Positions 22,100 to 34,749 of a DNA stretch of 64,000 nucleotides are shown one piece after another. Position numbers and translations under genes: made by a program. The DNA is from Fasciola hepatica (taxonomy: Eukaryota; Platyhelminthes; Trematoda; Plagiorchiida; Fasciolidae). The notes under the pieces were generated by a model. It was given only the letters and a program-made list of their open reading frames with translations, was not told the origin of the DNA and searched no databases. The DNA is taken from NCBI GenBank assembly GCA_948099385.1, contig CANUEZ040000183.1:6448001-6512000 (forward strand), in the 5' to 3' direction. How positions within the stretch are numbered: the stretch's first letter is position 1; every line of letters starts with the position of its first letter.

Positions 22100-25000
22100 T
22101 GGTGCATGGTTGTTAGTGGCACTCTAAGAGCTCTTTTGCTACCCGGTAGAAGTCATACAGACCCAGAAGTCCATCCAACTCTGTTGAATAAACCGTTTTT
22201 TTATAGCCGTTGAATCCAAGCTGATCTTATCCGCCCATTCTGCATTCTCCAGCTTTTTTGGAAAACTTTGCGTCCCTGCTCAATAAACCTCTTCATGAAA
22301 AGGGAACACAATTACGGCAACGTAATTTTATCTCCCCATAAATTTAGCACAAACCTACAAATAACCAAGGGCACACACTTCGCTAATTGCGATTGTTCTG
22401 GCAATGCTATAATGAATCGCTCAGCTGTCATTTGTTTCGTGGATCATTATGTGATTTATTTCAAACAAAGAGAGCCAGATCGAATTCTCTGCAATCGCCA
22501 TGATAAATAAAAGTTGGTTTCACATGTATCTATCTCAACACCTATAAAATGGAACTAATAGGTTTTGTGGAAGAAAATTTATTGAAAAGTAAATCAGATA
22601 TTGTCACGTGCATTTATAATGAATTAAAGTATCGAATGTGTTCCCCATTAGATCCTCCTAAAGCTGGCGTGATTTCAGTCAAAGATGAACCATGTAGCTA
22701 CAGTTCAATCCAACGCTATAAAATTCATACAGTTGGATCGTTGTGATCATATCAAGCCAAATCATGAAGAGGAATAACTACTGTTCATGACTCTCGTGCA
22801 AAAGAAAGAGTAGCATCAGTATGACCCGAAATATTAGAAGTTCGGTAGTAGTACAAAAATCATGTAAATTATTTCATGTAAAGATTTATTCATATCGGAC
22901 AAAGAAAATCAGCTCCCCATATCGACGAACTCATTCGAACTTGTTTAGTTCAAATTTCATGCAGTCTATCACGAACGTTGTCATAAGCACATAGTTCATT
23001 TTCTCTCCGTGTGCTCGGACCATTACACTTTATGCTGACCACCACACCGCCACTTCTGCACCCGCGTGATAACATGTTTTGTCCAAAACATTGCGTTTCG
23101 AAATTCGAGTCTTATTCAAATAACAAGTATCGAATTACCTCAGTTTGAATTCTTTTCAGTGTTAGCCTTATCTAATCTACGTCAATACCGCATTGGTTAC
23201 TTGACAAGGTCTAATCGTTTGGAAGTGATTATCCTTTGCTCTTCATCTGCTTTATCCGCAGGAATGACGGGACTTGATATGCTTCTGCTTTGGCATCTCG
23301 AGCATTTTTTGTGTATTTTGTTCCCTGGGTGTTTTGAAGCCGTTGTTGACTGTCTTGATTCTGAGGTCGGTTTGCACGCAAGTTGAGATACGTTATTGTT
23401 AGTGTTTGATAAGTCGTCCTAGAGTACACGTAGTAAAGAGAGCCTATATCCTCTGCCTTGTGACTTTACTTTCCCTATGCATCATACAAACTCGCCCAAG
23501 AAGATCCTTCCTGGATTTATGTGTATTTTTCTTCTGATAACCGATCGTTGAGCACTCCCTATCGTATCACACATCGTATTTGGCTTTGGACATGCACTTA
23601 TTGCGGCACCATGGACTATGTCGTTTCATCAAGTTTACTGAGACAAACTTCCGTTGACTAGTGAACCAGGCTGGCACCAGGCATTTGTCATCAAATTAGA
23701 AACACAAATTTGAAAGCTTGTCCCATTTATCACTATCATAAGATCTCCAAACAGCATTCACTTCATATCGACATACTTTCAGAGAATACAGTCGTTGGTG
23801 TTTTTTAATTATTTCTTTTTATCCATGGGGTAAATATATTTGTGCTTCTTAAAAAATGGTATGACAATTCGGTAGCAATTACGCGTAGGGATGTACTGAT
23901 GTTTCAGTGAAATAATTATACACCCACAAGCGATTCTTGGGAGTGAGTGCTATTTCTCCTTTGTGTCTAAGAAATGAAATAAACATACTTCCGTGAGACC
24001 AACCTTGGAGTATGCTTTGAGGCAACTGGCATGGCAAAGGCAACCTGTTTTGGCACTTTCATTTTGACATCGTGAAAGGACGCAGTATTGGCTACTTCAG
24101 TTATCGTCCTGAACAAGTGCGTGGATTTCTTGCATAGAAGACCAACATGCCTGACTGAATGCAGCCGGGCTTAGACCATAGGTCATTTGGTTGTCTATCG
24201 AGAGATTATATCCGTCAAAGTATTGCTTATATTCAGGTCAACTGAAATGGAATCCCTTTGAAAGAAGTACAGGCGATAGTTTACATTCCCTTTCACCACT
24301 GATTTCCGTTTTGCGGGTCGAAAGCGTGCGTATAGCGTGCACGAATTATATCAAGTGGCCATCGCGTTTAGCAGCAAAAGTTCAGCTAAACGAAGAGTGT
24401 CAAACAAATGAGCAAAGCTGATTGTCGCTGGAACTGAGCCAGTTTCGACCGATTGATTCGCAATCAAATACGTGCTTTGTTTCCTTTTGGATCAAGCGGC
24501 GATCGACGTTAGGATTTGTCCCATTGTTGTGACATAATGTGACTGTCTTCATATATCAAATATAATCAAAACATATGGAACATTTCAAGATTTTCGACTT
24601 TCTTTTCGTATCACAACCACATAAAATGGGGTTTTGGGAAATAAGCTGGGTTTATTTCTGAAGCATAATAAAACCTTAGTCACTACCAAAGTTAGCTGTT
24701 TGTGCTTGATTATCCAGTAGATTAGTATTTCGGATTTCAATGCAGGATTCAAGGTTTTCCGCCGCTGAAAATGTTTGTATACTGCATATTGAACAACCAA
24801 CTGAATTTCAGAGATATGGATCGAACTCTTCTTGAGAATTACCCATTCCAGCACGTTTAAACACATCTATGTTTCCCGGAGTACAGTAGTGCTTTCAATG
24901 TGGCTATCACCTTTCTACCAAGGTGGACCAGTGGTGTGTTTGTTTCATGCTAAACGGTATATTCCATGAGTACCTTTCACGCTCTTATTTAAAAGGTAAT

Positions 25001-25739
25001 TAAGCTATTTGTTTTTTGAAATGGTATTCTCTAAGATCGGTGGTTAGTTTCACTCACCATTTCCAATTCTACATTCTGAGACAAATAATTATTTAAAATA
25101 CCTTTTGGGTATAATAATCGCGCGACAGAGATGTATCCACCATCTGTGTGTTATTATTCTATTCAAACTTTTTAGTAATGAACACTCTTAGTCAGTAAAA
25201 ATAAAAGTCACCCGTCGTTTCGCTACGACTCTAAAATTCACGATGTTTTTTTTTGTCTACAGACTAAAAGAAGACATGTGGTTGATCCTGAACGTTCAGT
25301 GAAAATGGCCAGTGCTCCCTCCCTCTACTTCTAGCGCCCACTTTTGTTCGGGAGTTGTTCACTGGCTGTACTACTATGGTTTCATGACAGACATAAAGTG
25401 TTCATAAGCAAAGCAGCTTTCATTGATTGACCCACAAAGTAGTAATTTTTGTGTTGTTTATCGGTCTAAGTTGTGACAATCAAATAGTGCATGTTTTTCC
25501 CCAATTTCTCGAATGCATGTCCTCGGTTTTTTCGCAGTTGTTGCTTCAAATGAGTGCTGCACTTTATTTCGGTTTTACCAATGGCATACAATTTACAGTC
25601 TTCATGATCACCACGGTCGGGTGCACATTTTGTGAATGGTGTTTCAGCCAAAGTCCTGAAATCCTCAATATGAAATCCGATTTATCATAGAGTACTATAC
25701 AAGGAATCAAAGGCAAGCTCAACGCTTGTTTAACTTGAG
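22100..25739. other. Unassigned DNA
   Basis: A frame at 22549-22746 (MELIGFVEENLLKSKSD) has protein-like composition but no clear splice sites. Minus-strand 24585-24866 and plus 23066-23386 are open but unsupported. At 25427-25690 overlapping frames on both strands compete. No repeat or RNA gene recognised. Confidence 0.3.
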
Positions 25740-25905
25740 ATTTATAATCATCGAACATTGGGATGATCACTGGCACATCCAAGCTGGGATAACTTTCAAT
25801 GAACTACCCAATTTTGTGGAAGAACACCGCGGAAGAATAGAAAATATAACAGTCAACTTAGTTCCATTACTTATTTTTATCAAAAATGCTCAGTTACAAT
25901 GGCAG
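25740..25905 (+). CDS. Putative internal exon FIIIEHWDD...QLQWQ
   Basis: Acceptor GCTTGTTTAACTTGAG immediately precedes, and donor GTAGTT follows TGGCAG. The 166-bp exon reads without stop as one leftover base plus 55 codons, including IIIEHWDDHWHIQAGITF, ELPNFVEEHRGRIENITV and NAQLQWQ. The balanced amino-acid composition with alternating hydrophobics is protein-like. NIT is a potential N-glycosylation site if the product is extracellular. No homologous copy in the window and no family recognised. Confidence 0.42.
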
Positions 25906-28480
25906 GTAGTTTTTTTAATTCCTAAGTTACATGCGTACACAAGATGTGCAATTAAAACGGGTTAACTCTGTAGCGCCAAACCCTCCCAACACTATCATCG
26001 GTACCCAGCAACCATAATCTGAGATGTGTAGTGTTGAGCTACATGAAGTTCCCGTAGGGCAGGTGCGCTAACGAGACGGGTGACAGTAAATTACTGTCCA
26101 CCATCAAAATGACCGACGGTGGAGCAAATCAACCGTTTGACTTCCGAGATGGTAAGCGATTACTTTGATCAGCTCATCTACCACCAGCTGAGGAAGCAAA
26201 CGTAGAGTTATCGATTACAAAGCAACATTTCTGACAAATTTCCATTTGTCACACAGCTATGACATTCTTCGATATGAGCTGGTAGACAGAGATGCAGCAA
26301 ATAGCTTCCGGGCTTGCCCTTGGTCGCGGTCAAAAAGTATACATCAGCATAGAGCATCCATTTTTCGCAGTTTTTTATCTACCTTGTGGATAACCATGAA
26401 ATACTCGATTTTTACCGGTAGAAATGGCAAAATAAATGCAATGTTTCCGTTTAATTTGTGAAAAAGCGCCGTAAAATTTTCTCGACTTCTAAAAACCACA
26501 AATAATTTACTCTGAAGTTCTCATTATATAATATACCATGCAAGTTTTCAATTAAATTTCCTGTGCTCTATTTCCACTTATTCAGACAGAAAAGAAATAA
26601 ATAGGCCAAGTTTGGAAGAATGGATGCTTAGTTATTTGCAGGATAGGTGACTTTGTTTGGTGATCGAATCGTAGTAGAGCAAACACTTGTGCACCAAACT
26701 GAACAATTTATCCCCACAAACTACACAATTAGTATTTGGACTTCGGTAGAATGTTTTCATCATACTGAATGACGAAAAGAATGGAGTACGGGGTACGATT
26801 TTTGGGAGAGGCAAGAAACTCTAAGTTTTTTGTCCGCCTGAAAACAATAATGTTACGTTTTGAAGTGAATAGCTGATATTATAGTCAAAAACTTTGTTAC
26901 AAAATCCGAACAGTACAGCGCAAACAAAAACAGGTTTGTTATTAAGTCAAGCCGCTTTGAGGCCATCATTACTGATAGTGCAACTGACTCGTTTCAGAAT
27001 GCTGACAGAGTGCGTTTTCTCCCACAAAATCACTTTATTTTCATCCTTGTAATAAGCCACGTTTCTGACAATTAAATTACTCATTTGGAAGGTTTTACGT
27101 GCTACCCAGCTGACCAGATACCCGTCTTACAGGAAGTACGAATTTAGTGTAATTACTCACCCTGAAGACTATTATTGCAGGTAAATGTCCAGATGCTAAA
27201 TATGCTCTCAGAGTATTACATTAGTGCTTCCGTGATCATATCTTTACCTAAGCTTTTAAGTGAATATCGCTCATCCTCGATTGCTAATGTCTGTATTATT
27301 CCCACGAGGCCCTTCAAGGCTTTGGAGCTGACGTTTTCTCTTCAAACTTGCACATTACAATGATAATCACTTGTGCTTTGTCTCAAGTGATTTTAAGCCT
27401 TTGCAGCTAGGATTCTCAGACCTATTGGGTCTGAAAATTTTGCCATTTCCCCCACTGGGATTGATGTCCACCATCATTTGTGGTTTACGAACATCACCGA
27501 TTTATTTTGGACCACATGTAGATACCTAGTGTGTATATCGGATCACACCACAAAGTTGTTCGCTCTACTGATAAGTGGCTCAAGTAACCACTACATCTTC
27601 ATCAGCTGTCGGGACCGGGACAGCAGAAAGTTTCAAAGTGATTCAAAAATTTACGACGACTTCAAGCTACCATCGAGCAGACAAGCTTGGCGTATTCATC
27701 TACTAAGACCTAGCTGTATATTGTGAACATCTAACGAGTTATTTCAATTTATGGTGTGATGTGTTGCCCACTGGTTGCCCCGTACTTTCGTAGAGACCAA
27801 CTTCTCTCCCCGTCCATCAAAAATTACACAGTAGAAAGGAGAGTGCATAAAAGAACGAGACACATCGAACTGCACAACCTAGTTCTCTCCTGAACAAATC
27901 TGAAATTCGCAGGCTCAATGATATTTAGGGCCATGCCCTCCTAACCAATATCGACTGCTAGTAACTCCGAAAGTCCGTCAAACAGCTCATTAGTATCTTC
28001 TCACGGAAAGCTTATTCAAAAGTAAAGACTTCATTGAGCATCGCGTCTTTTGCTCATTAGCTGTCCAAAAGTATTAGGTCGCCCCAGCTGGATCAGATCT
28101 ATTTCTAATAAAATTTCCGACAATTGTTTTGTAAAGAAATGTTTGGTGTCCAGCAATTGATAGGCGAAACGAAAACGAGCATCTTCGGGGAAAGCGCATT
28201 CCTTACCCACAAACGACAAGCTTGGCCTTGGTATGTAAACCGTTAATCAATGCCAGTCTCAAACGAAGTAAGTTGCGTTTGATTGGTGAAGTCGGGTGGA
28301 ACTGAATGTGGGGCAGGCAGGTATCAGATGCTCGGGCATGGCGGGACACGGGACAGGAATGAATCATGAATACATTTCCAAAACGCATGGCAGAACCTCA
28401 AAGCATCGTCCAACCTAATGAACTAAGTAACATCACTGCTACCCATTTGAATAGCAAAGTCCATTGGGCACAATCAGGTG
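25906..28480. other. Unassigned DNA, partly repeat-like
   Basis: 26000-26240 is more GC-rich than its surroundings and looks like repeat-derived sequence, but I could not assign it. The rest holds short frames only, for example 27175-27363 plus, 27478-27726 plus and 28031-28219 minus. Confidence 0.3.
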
Positions 28481-28504
28481 GTGTTCATGGAGGCAGTTGT
28501 CTTG

Positions 28505-28625
28505 ATAACAGAAGCGTTACACGGCTGAGCAGTTGTGGTTGTAGCAGTATTGATGGGAACGGTAGCATTCGTATTAGTAGAAGTAGTAATGGTAGTAGTA
28601 GTTGCTGTGGTAGTTGTAGTAGTAT

Positions 28626-28665
<40 letters not shown>

Positions 28666-28715
28666 AAAAGTAGTAGTGGAAGTAGTAGTAGTAGAAGTAG
28701 TAGTAGTATTACATC
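28505..28715. repeat. Trinucleotide microsatellite, GTT/AGT type
   Basis: A pure (TTG)n run of about 13 units lies at about 28627-28665. It is flanked on both sides by imperfect AGT/GTG/GTA triplets, so the whole tract reads as interrupted triplet repeats. Because there are no stops in several frames, long open frames appear on both strands (Ser/Cys-rich, Val-rich, Gln/Leu-rich). These are artefacts of the repeat unless transcript evidence says otherwise. Confidence 0.9.
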
Positions 28716-30599
28716 AACCGGACTCCAACAATTCCTAATGATATCGCCATTCTTTTGCATTCACGTCGACTCAATGTACCAAAAGATTTAGCCTTTTGAT
28801 TCAAGTGCTAAAGTGGATATTTTTGTATATACATACGTAAACATATATATGATGTTAACTTTTTTGTGACTGTACATGACCGATTCACCATTCGCCCGAT
28901 AAGTGAAGGTCTGTCATCCCCAGATCCACACTTGCCTTACGAGTTGACGGGAGTCTGTCAAGTACACCAGTTGGTGTCCCTCACGTTTCACTAATCTCCG
29001 TCACTTCGGAACATAAACATGCTATGTCGATGACATCAGCTTCCAGTGGACTTTATCCTACTTGCATTGCCATGTCTTGCCAGCTGCCATCTCTGGCTGT
29101 CACCCAAATGTTTGTGTCACTGGGTCTGGATCTTGGTGGTATACTTTCGCATAAATTAGACAGACATATGCTCATCCTTGCCGAAAACTGGCGTGCCAAT
29201 CTACCTTCTTTCTAATAATATTTTGCTGTTTTACTCAGTTTACACTCGAAAGCTTCAGTGAGGCATGTTGCATTTATCATGTGAAAATTATTCAATTAAC
29301 TGAGCTAAAGTGAAATGCATATATCTGAGCTCGTGATGTCCGCACATGGAAGGTTTCATGCAGATGGTCGAGAGCGTAGTAGGAAATTTTGAAGCTTTGA
29401 GTCATGCGTCCTTATTTGATTACATTCCCGTTTGTCCGGTAGACCTAAAATCCCTACGTTTTCTGAAACAATATTACTGTTTGTTTTGATCACTCAAAAA
29501 GTCAGTAGCGACATGCTTACTAATAGTATCACGGTATAGTATCGCGGATTTCGCCTGAGAATCTGCCCTAATGTACTGATCTTTAGAACTGCTCTGAAAG
29601 TATAACTACTGGATGGTCTTTACCTTGAGGGATCTTACGGAAGAATTCTCTGGAAGGAATTGGTTCTACACGAAGCACCCTTCAACTACAGACATGGAAG
29701 TTTGGTTATGTGCAAAATGATGACTACCCTATATTACCACGATTTGAAAAGCCTTAGTGAACCTTTTTGTCTTCGAGTAATGGCATTATTTCATGATAAC
29801 AGTTTCAGTAATTCCACAGCTGGCTTGCGAGCACACCCGGTCATCTACGAATAACCAACCGAGTAGAAATCTGAATCCATATTTTCTTCACGAAATATTA
29901 CCACGGCTACACTCTAGAAGTCAGCAGTCTTATGCTGTTGTGCAAATAGATAAACAAGAAATATTGGCAAATGTGTCGAGACGTCCACCTCGGTGGGGTT
30001 CAAAACGTAGCGTGGATTATTCTTGGTCAGTCTGTGCTGCTGTTCCTTTATTTGATATTCTTTTTATCCTACAATAATAGTACAATATTTCAGGAAGGGG
30101 ATTTAGGATAATTAAAGGCTGCCTGCTAAGGTGAATGGCTGCCGCAAGTGGATTAGTACCCTGGACAGGAAGGTTATATTTCCCATAAGTGGTCTGCGTT
30201 GTGGGAAAAGGCCCTACTGACATTCAAAGCCAGTTCCGGAAAGGCGTTGTATCACAGGGTTCGAATGTTCCATGAGTTGTTTAGATCCAATCCGGATACT
30301 CTGGTTGTCAGGTGTTTGTCTCATTATCGTTCACCTCAGGTTAGAGTCCCCGTGGGGAACTGCTGGATGTACTGAAACAGCAGAGAATAATTGGTTAAAT
30401 ATAATGCAATATGCCACAATATTGGCCAGGTATGAAGCATTGGTCGCAGTGATCACCTGTTCCTCCTCACTGTGCAGAGCCAGTTGACCACTGTGTGGCT
30501 AACCGAAGTCAATAACAAACTTTAAAATAATATCAGTTTCAGATCCTCACTTTCACTATTTAATACACGATGAAATAACATATTCACGTGAGATGCTCT
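28716..30599. other. Unassigned DNA, repeat-like patches
   Basis: 28860-29220 contains a frame with YVDDIS near 29015, reminiscent of an RT active-site box, but flanking RT motifs were not found. 30120-30500 has GC-rich, repeat-like character without a recognised family. No exon candidates with two good splice sites. Confidence 0.25.
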
Positions 30600-30680
30600 C
30601 GATCCACGAAATGCTTGGATCGAACCCGGGTTGCTGAGGTCCACGCTGGTGACCGTTTTAAGCACAGCCGGCCGTTGAAT
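30600..30680 (-). mobile_element. tRNA-like SINE head
   Basis: On the minus strand a near-perfect B box, GGTTCGATCC (30626 to 30617), lies 26 bp after an A-box-like TGTGCTTAAAACGG (30666 to 30653), the arrangement of an internal Pol III promoter. The rest of a tRNA cloverleaf is not preserved and no hammerhead-like core follows within about 100 bp. It is best read as the head of a tRNA-derived SINE. The extent of the body toward 30500 is unknown. Confidence 0.5.
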
Positions 30681-32753
30681 TTTGATACTTATTACCAGTG
30701 ACGCGTCTATCAGTGGATCTGCGTTTGCTATTGAAAAGTCCCCCTACGGAAATCCCTTCCACACGCCACCCGATGTCAACGACTTGATACGGCTAAAGTG
30801 CCAGTAACGGAAAGGTGATACATTCTGTTGTATAACAATGAAACAATCCGTTTCGAACCAGTGTGGTTAGACGGGCGTTAGAAACCCGACTCCCAGTTGT
30901 GCCGTTCATGTTAGAATAAGAAGACAATGCATGTATTACTCACGCGTGATCTCCATAACGAACATGGTACCATGGTTCTAATAAATGTGTCATATCTTCC
31001 AATTCGTGTAGTACCAAGCATAACAGAATAAGAACTAATATTCGCTTGTAAGAGGTTGTCGTTCATATGCAAGCTTGTACATTACGGTACAATCGGTTTA
31101 CCAATACCAGGTTCAACCAGTCGATCCGTACGATTCTCAGTAATTAAGGTGGTCACTTGGGGCAGGGAATATTCCCACCCGTTCATGTGGCTGTGATATG
31201 ATCTGGTATTGTCAGTGATATCTGTTTCAGCTCCTGAAAGGCATACCAGTGCTCAAAATCATTGAAACAATCTCCTAATAGTTTTCTTTTACAGTACAAA
31301 CTAAATTAGGTCACAGTGTGGTTAGATCCAGACTTCTGGGACTGATGTTAGATACCACGTCAGCCAAAGCATCATAAAAAGGCTGAAGAATTCATTTTTA
31401 TTCTATTTTAGTGAAGTTACCTTCATTGGCCACCGGAAACAGTGCAGTACATAAAACACTTTTCCCGGTATCATTCAAACTAGTCATTGCGAAGATATTT
31501 TTCTCCCAAGGGAGTTTCTTATTGTGTCAATATATGAGTTGATACGAAACACGTTTTGCACGCGGTACAGTTACCGTTACAACAGCTAAAATGTCCTACA
31601 CAGTTGCTTAGCAGCCACGGGACATATCATTGTGAGATAAGATGTTCTGCATGTATACATTCTAAGAAGGTGAATCAGAAATTAGGTTCGTGTTTTGCAA
31701 TCGCTGAATCACCACCAAATAAACTAAACCAAAAGGACTTTGCAAGGAGAAAGCATTTCTTAGGGCTTGTAGTTTATATAACTGCGTAAACACTCAATAG
31801 CATAGCAGGAAATATGGGGAATAACTGAATTCTTTCGCGAAATACTAATGAAGCCAACTACACCATCAAATTGTGACCAACATACCGCTCTTTATGTAAA
31901 CGCCAGACTGTGAGCAGCCCCACGGTAGTTCGACTGATATAGGTGTAGGATCTTATTGATGCTTTTGATGAGCCTTGGGCTCTTGGGGGTTTCACCTGCC
32001 TTGTACTTATACTGACTAAAGATTCACAACCCCACGATGGGAGAACACTTGCCTTTGTATGATACATCGTTTAATATTACTAACGTACTCCCACCCAGGT
32101 TATGAGATACTGTTAGTAGCATTGATAGCTTTGAATTGCAAAAGGCTAGCAAGTGTTTTTAAAAAAGCTCAAGGTTGGTACATCCCTGGCCATGCTAGTG
32201 TGGTGAAGTGTGCACACTACTTACTGAATGAGGAAGTGTGTGATTGCTCAAACGGTAATTAGATGCAGTGAAGGAGGGCAGGTGGAATGCACGATGGCAT
32301 TCTCCGACTAGACTGCAACGATCTTCAAGTGGATTGGACCACTCGAATGCAAATTCGCATCGTTATGTCATTTGATCGATTCTGATGGCTTTCAAACACC
32401 AAGGTTTCTATAATTAACCAATTCGCCAGGCACGTCCACTGGATTAAGACACTAGTACCGATTGTAACGTGTTATTTTCTGATGGTTATAAACCTACTGA
32501 GTGGGCAAACACAATCAGCATATTATTTCCCGCTTGACACCAGTGCTTATCAACCATGCCGTATCAGTCAGTTGTTTGTGCTCTGATGCAGTTTTCGTTT
32601 AACCACTTGAGAAAAGTAATTACTTTACTTGATTTGAAAACAAATATCGCTCGTTCGCGAATCACACCAATTTTATCATTACTGGAACGATATGATTCAA
32701 AGTCCAATCGGACCATTGATTCATAAATATGCTTTCAGAATCTTTATTTTCTA
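30681..32753. other. Unassigned DNA
   Basis: Short frames only. 31858-32067 on the minus strand encodes ETPKSPRLIKS-like peptide that may be a repeat remnant. 32050-32290 has repeat-like composition. Nothing further supported. Confidence 0.3.
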
Positions 32754-33060
32754 TGATTCTAAAAACGGATGCTTCGTCCATGCAAGCTTCATACGATTCA
32801 AATGTGATTACAGCTGTAAACCAGCCGAAGAGTGCTCAAGTATGAAGATGATTGGGAGGAAGAGTACTGGGTACACATACCTGATGAGCGGCAATGACAG
32901 CGAAACCAGTCGTGTGCTTCCGGAAGAACTGTTTCCTGTCATCCAGTTACAATGCCGTACTATTCGTATCAAAAATCCATACTCGGGACCATGTCTCCTC
33001 ATTCTGAAGGTAAGCCGTGTTAAAAGACGAATTGACTTTGGAAAAATCAGTGTGTGATTC
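32754..33060 (+). repeat. Short element with hammerhead-like core, copy B, first unit
   Basis: Begins TGATTCTAAAAACGGATGC, has CGATTCAAATGTGATTACAG at about 32794, and carries CTGATGA (32881), a 14-base insert GCGGCAATGACAGC and GAAAC (32902-32906). Stem II is weaker than in copy A (one mismatch). The start of the unit recurs 301 bp downstream, giving a tandem arrangement. The 121-codon frame over this region (32692-33057) is therefore probably not protein-coding. Confidence 0.65.
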
Positions 33061-33118
33061 TAAAAATGGAATTTCCGTCCATGTGCGCACCAATCGATTC
33101 AAATGAGATTACAGGGCT
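33055..33118 (+). repeat. Short element copy B, truncated second unit
   Basis: TGATTCTAAAAATGGA... through CGATTCAAATGAGATTACAG repeats the first about 62 bp of the preceding unit at a 301-bp offset, after which homology stops. A full unit followed by a partial one is the pattern expected for tandemly inserted circular-RNA-derived or rolling elements. It could also be a chance partial duplication. Confidence 0.6.
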
Positions 33119-34749
33119 TTCATCTATTTTAATATTAGGACTTTCGTGTATATTTCACCTCTCGTGATGATCCCGATTTTCTATCTGGTCTTACATTTCA
33201 GTCTGAGCAGCCAGTCAAATAATGAAAGTGTATCATATTTCCGGATCACACACTCATGAGGTGAGCAGAATTGGTGATGAATCGACCACGACCTGAAAAC
33301 CATGAACAAAAATACGTAATATCACATGATACAGCGTATAACCAACCTTAAAATAAATACCGACACCGGGTAAATATGGAAATGATTGAGTTTGCCAACT
33401 GAACTTAACAAGACCATATACGAATTAGGTTGAACTTGGGAATTCACCTATATACGATCGCTGAGGGGAACCTTTATCGCAAAAAAAATATTTGAACGTT
33501 ATATGGAACCACTGTGTAAGAGTGTGCTGGAGTCTACTTCTTGTGTTGAAGTACGGAAAAGCATGGGTCACTGCTGAAAACATTACCCATTTCGAAATAA
33601 GTGTGGGGAGTTCATAAATGTGTTCTGATGAATAATTTGAAGTGATAATTTAGTAATGTGATGAAAAGTGTCAGTTTGTGGCAACCTTGTTGTATAAGCT
33701 GATGATAATTTGTTTGCTTACACATCCAAAGCACAGTTGTTCAAACGTCACAATAATCACTTTAAGGTGGAACCAGTTACGTTGTCCGCCAAACGCTGCA
33801 GTGAGAAGTAACGGATTATAAGTAGTGTAGTCCCTGAAGACCGAGTGAAATATCGGAAACTGAATGACTTTATTTGCGGAGATAGGATTGGAACAGACCA
33901 CTCAAATTACCAGCTGATGCTGGTTAGCTTCTCACACTTCACATAAGTGGAACGGTATGCGGTTTGCAGTAGTAAGCATTGTGGATGGTTATGAGATTAT
34001 TTTATGGAATCCATTCAGTCAGTATCGCTCACATACACAGAGACATTTGTGATGTAAAATGAAGCAAGCTGCAAGCGATTTCGGAAGAGAGTGAGCTTGC
34101 TCTTCTTTTGTTGGAACCGGTTTTACCTTTTTCTCGTGATTCAGTATGCGAATTAGTTTCCTTCCTCAGATAATGCCCAGTTCGTTCACAGGTTTGATTT
34201 CATCTTGGATTCTTGTGACAATAAGAAATGACTGGCTCGTTTTGAAGCAAAATATTGCCCTTTGGTGTCTTTCGAGGTCAAAACTTTCCGAAGATCAAAC
34301 TAATGGCATGTGGAAAGAGTTTTCACTAGTACTAGCCCACTTCAGGATGCTATCTTGGTTATTAACAACCTGTGATAGTGGCGGTGGAAACATGTGAAAA
34401 TAAATTATTTCGGTTAAGCTGATTAGACATTTTGCTGGTATTTGAGCTACGTTTAGTACATGTTTTTCTCGGTTAGGTAATCCACCATTGGCAGGTAAGA
34501 ATATGAAACTTTGGTTTACCTTTGGTCCAGTGAAAAACCCGAAATCAGGATACAGTCGGTTTGTGGGGCCATTTCGCCAAATGATTGCTCGTTAAGTTAG
34601 ATAGGGTTGAACTGTTGATACTCGAAGAATTTTCCTGAAATTTTCTGAACCAAACAGTGATCATAACACTCACGGCGTATCACAGAATTCGAAAAGTGTC
34701 GGAGGATTAGCTTCAGGTCCACAACCAATAGGTTCAAAGTTCTTCGCGT
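33119..34749. other. Unassigned DNA
   Basis: Frames at 33671-33901 (minus) and 34146-34397 (plus) are open but have no supporting splice sites or homologues in the window. No repeat recognised. Confidence 0.3.

Noticed and set aside
28366..28791. Long Ser/Cys-rich, Val-rich and Gln/Leu-rich frames
   Set aside because: All are produced by the trinucleotide microsatellite, which is open on both strands.
28990..29060. YVDDIS, like an LTR-retrotransposon RT active site
   Set aside because: No upstream or downstream RT motif was found in any frame, so a four-residue match is too weak.
32692..33057. 121-codon frame with a GTAAGC donor at its end
   Set aside because: It coincides with the hammerhead-type repeat unit, whose other copies are not open in this frame.
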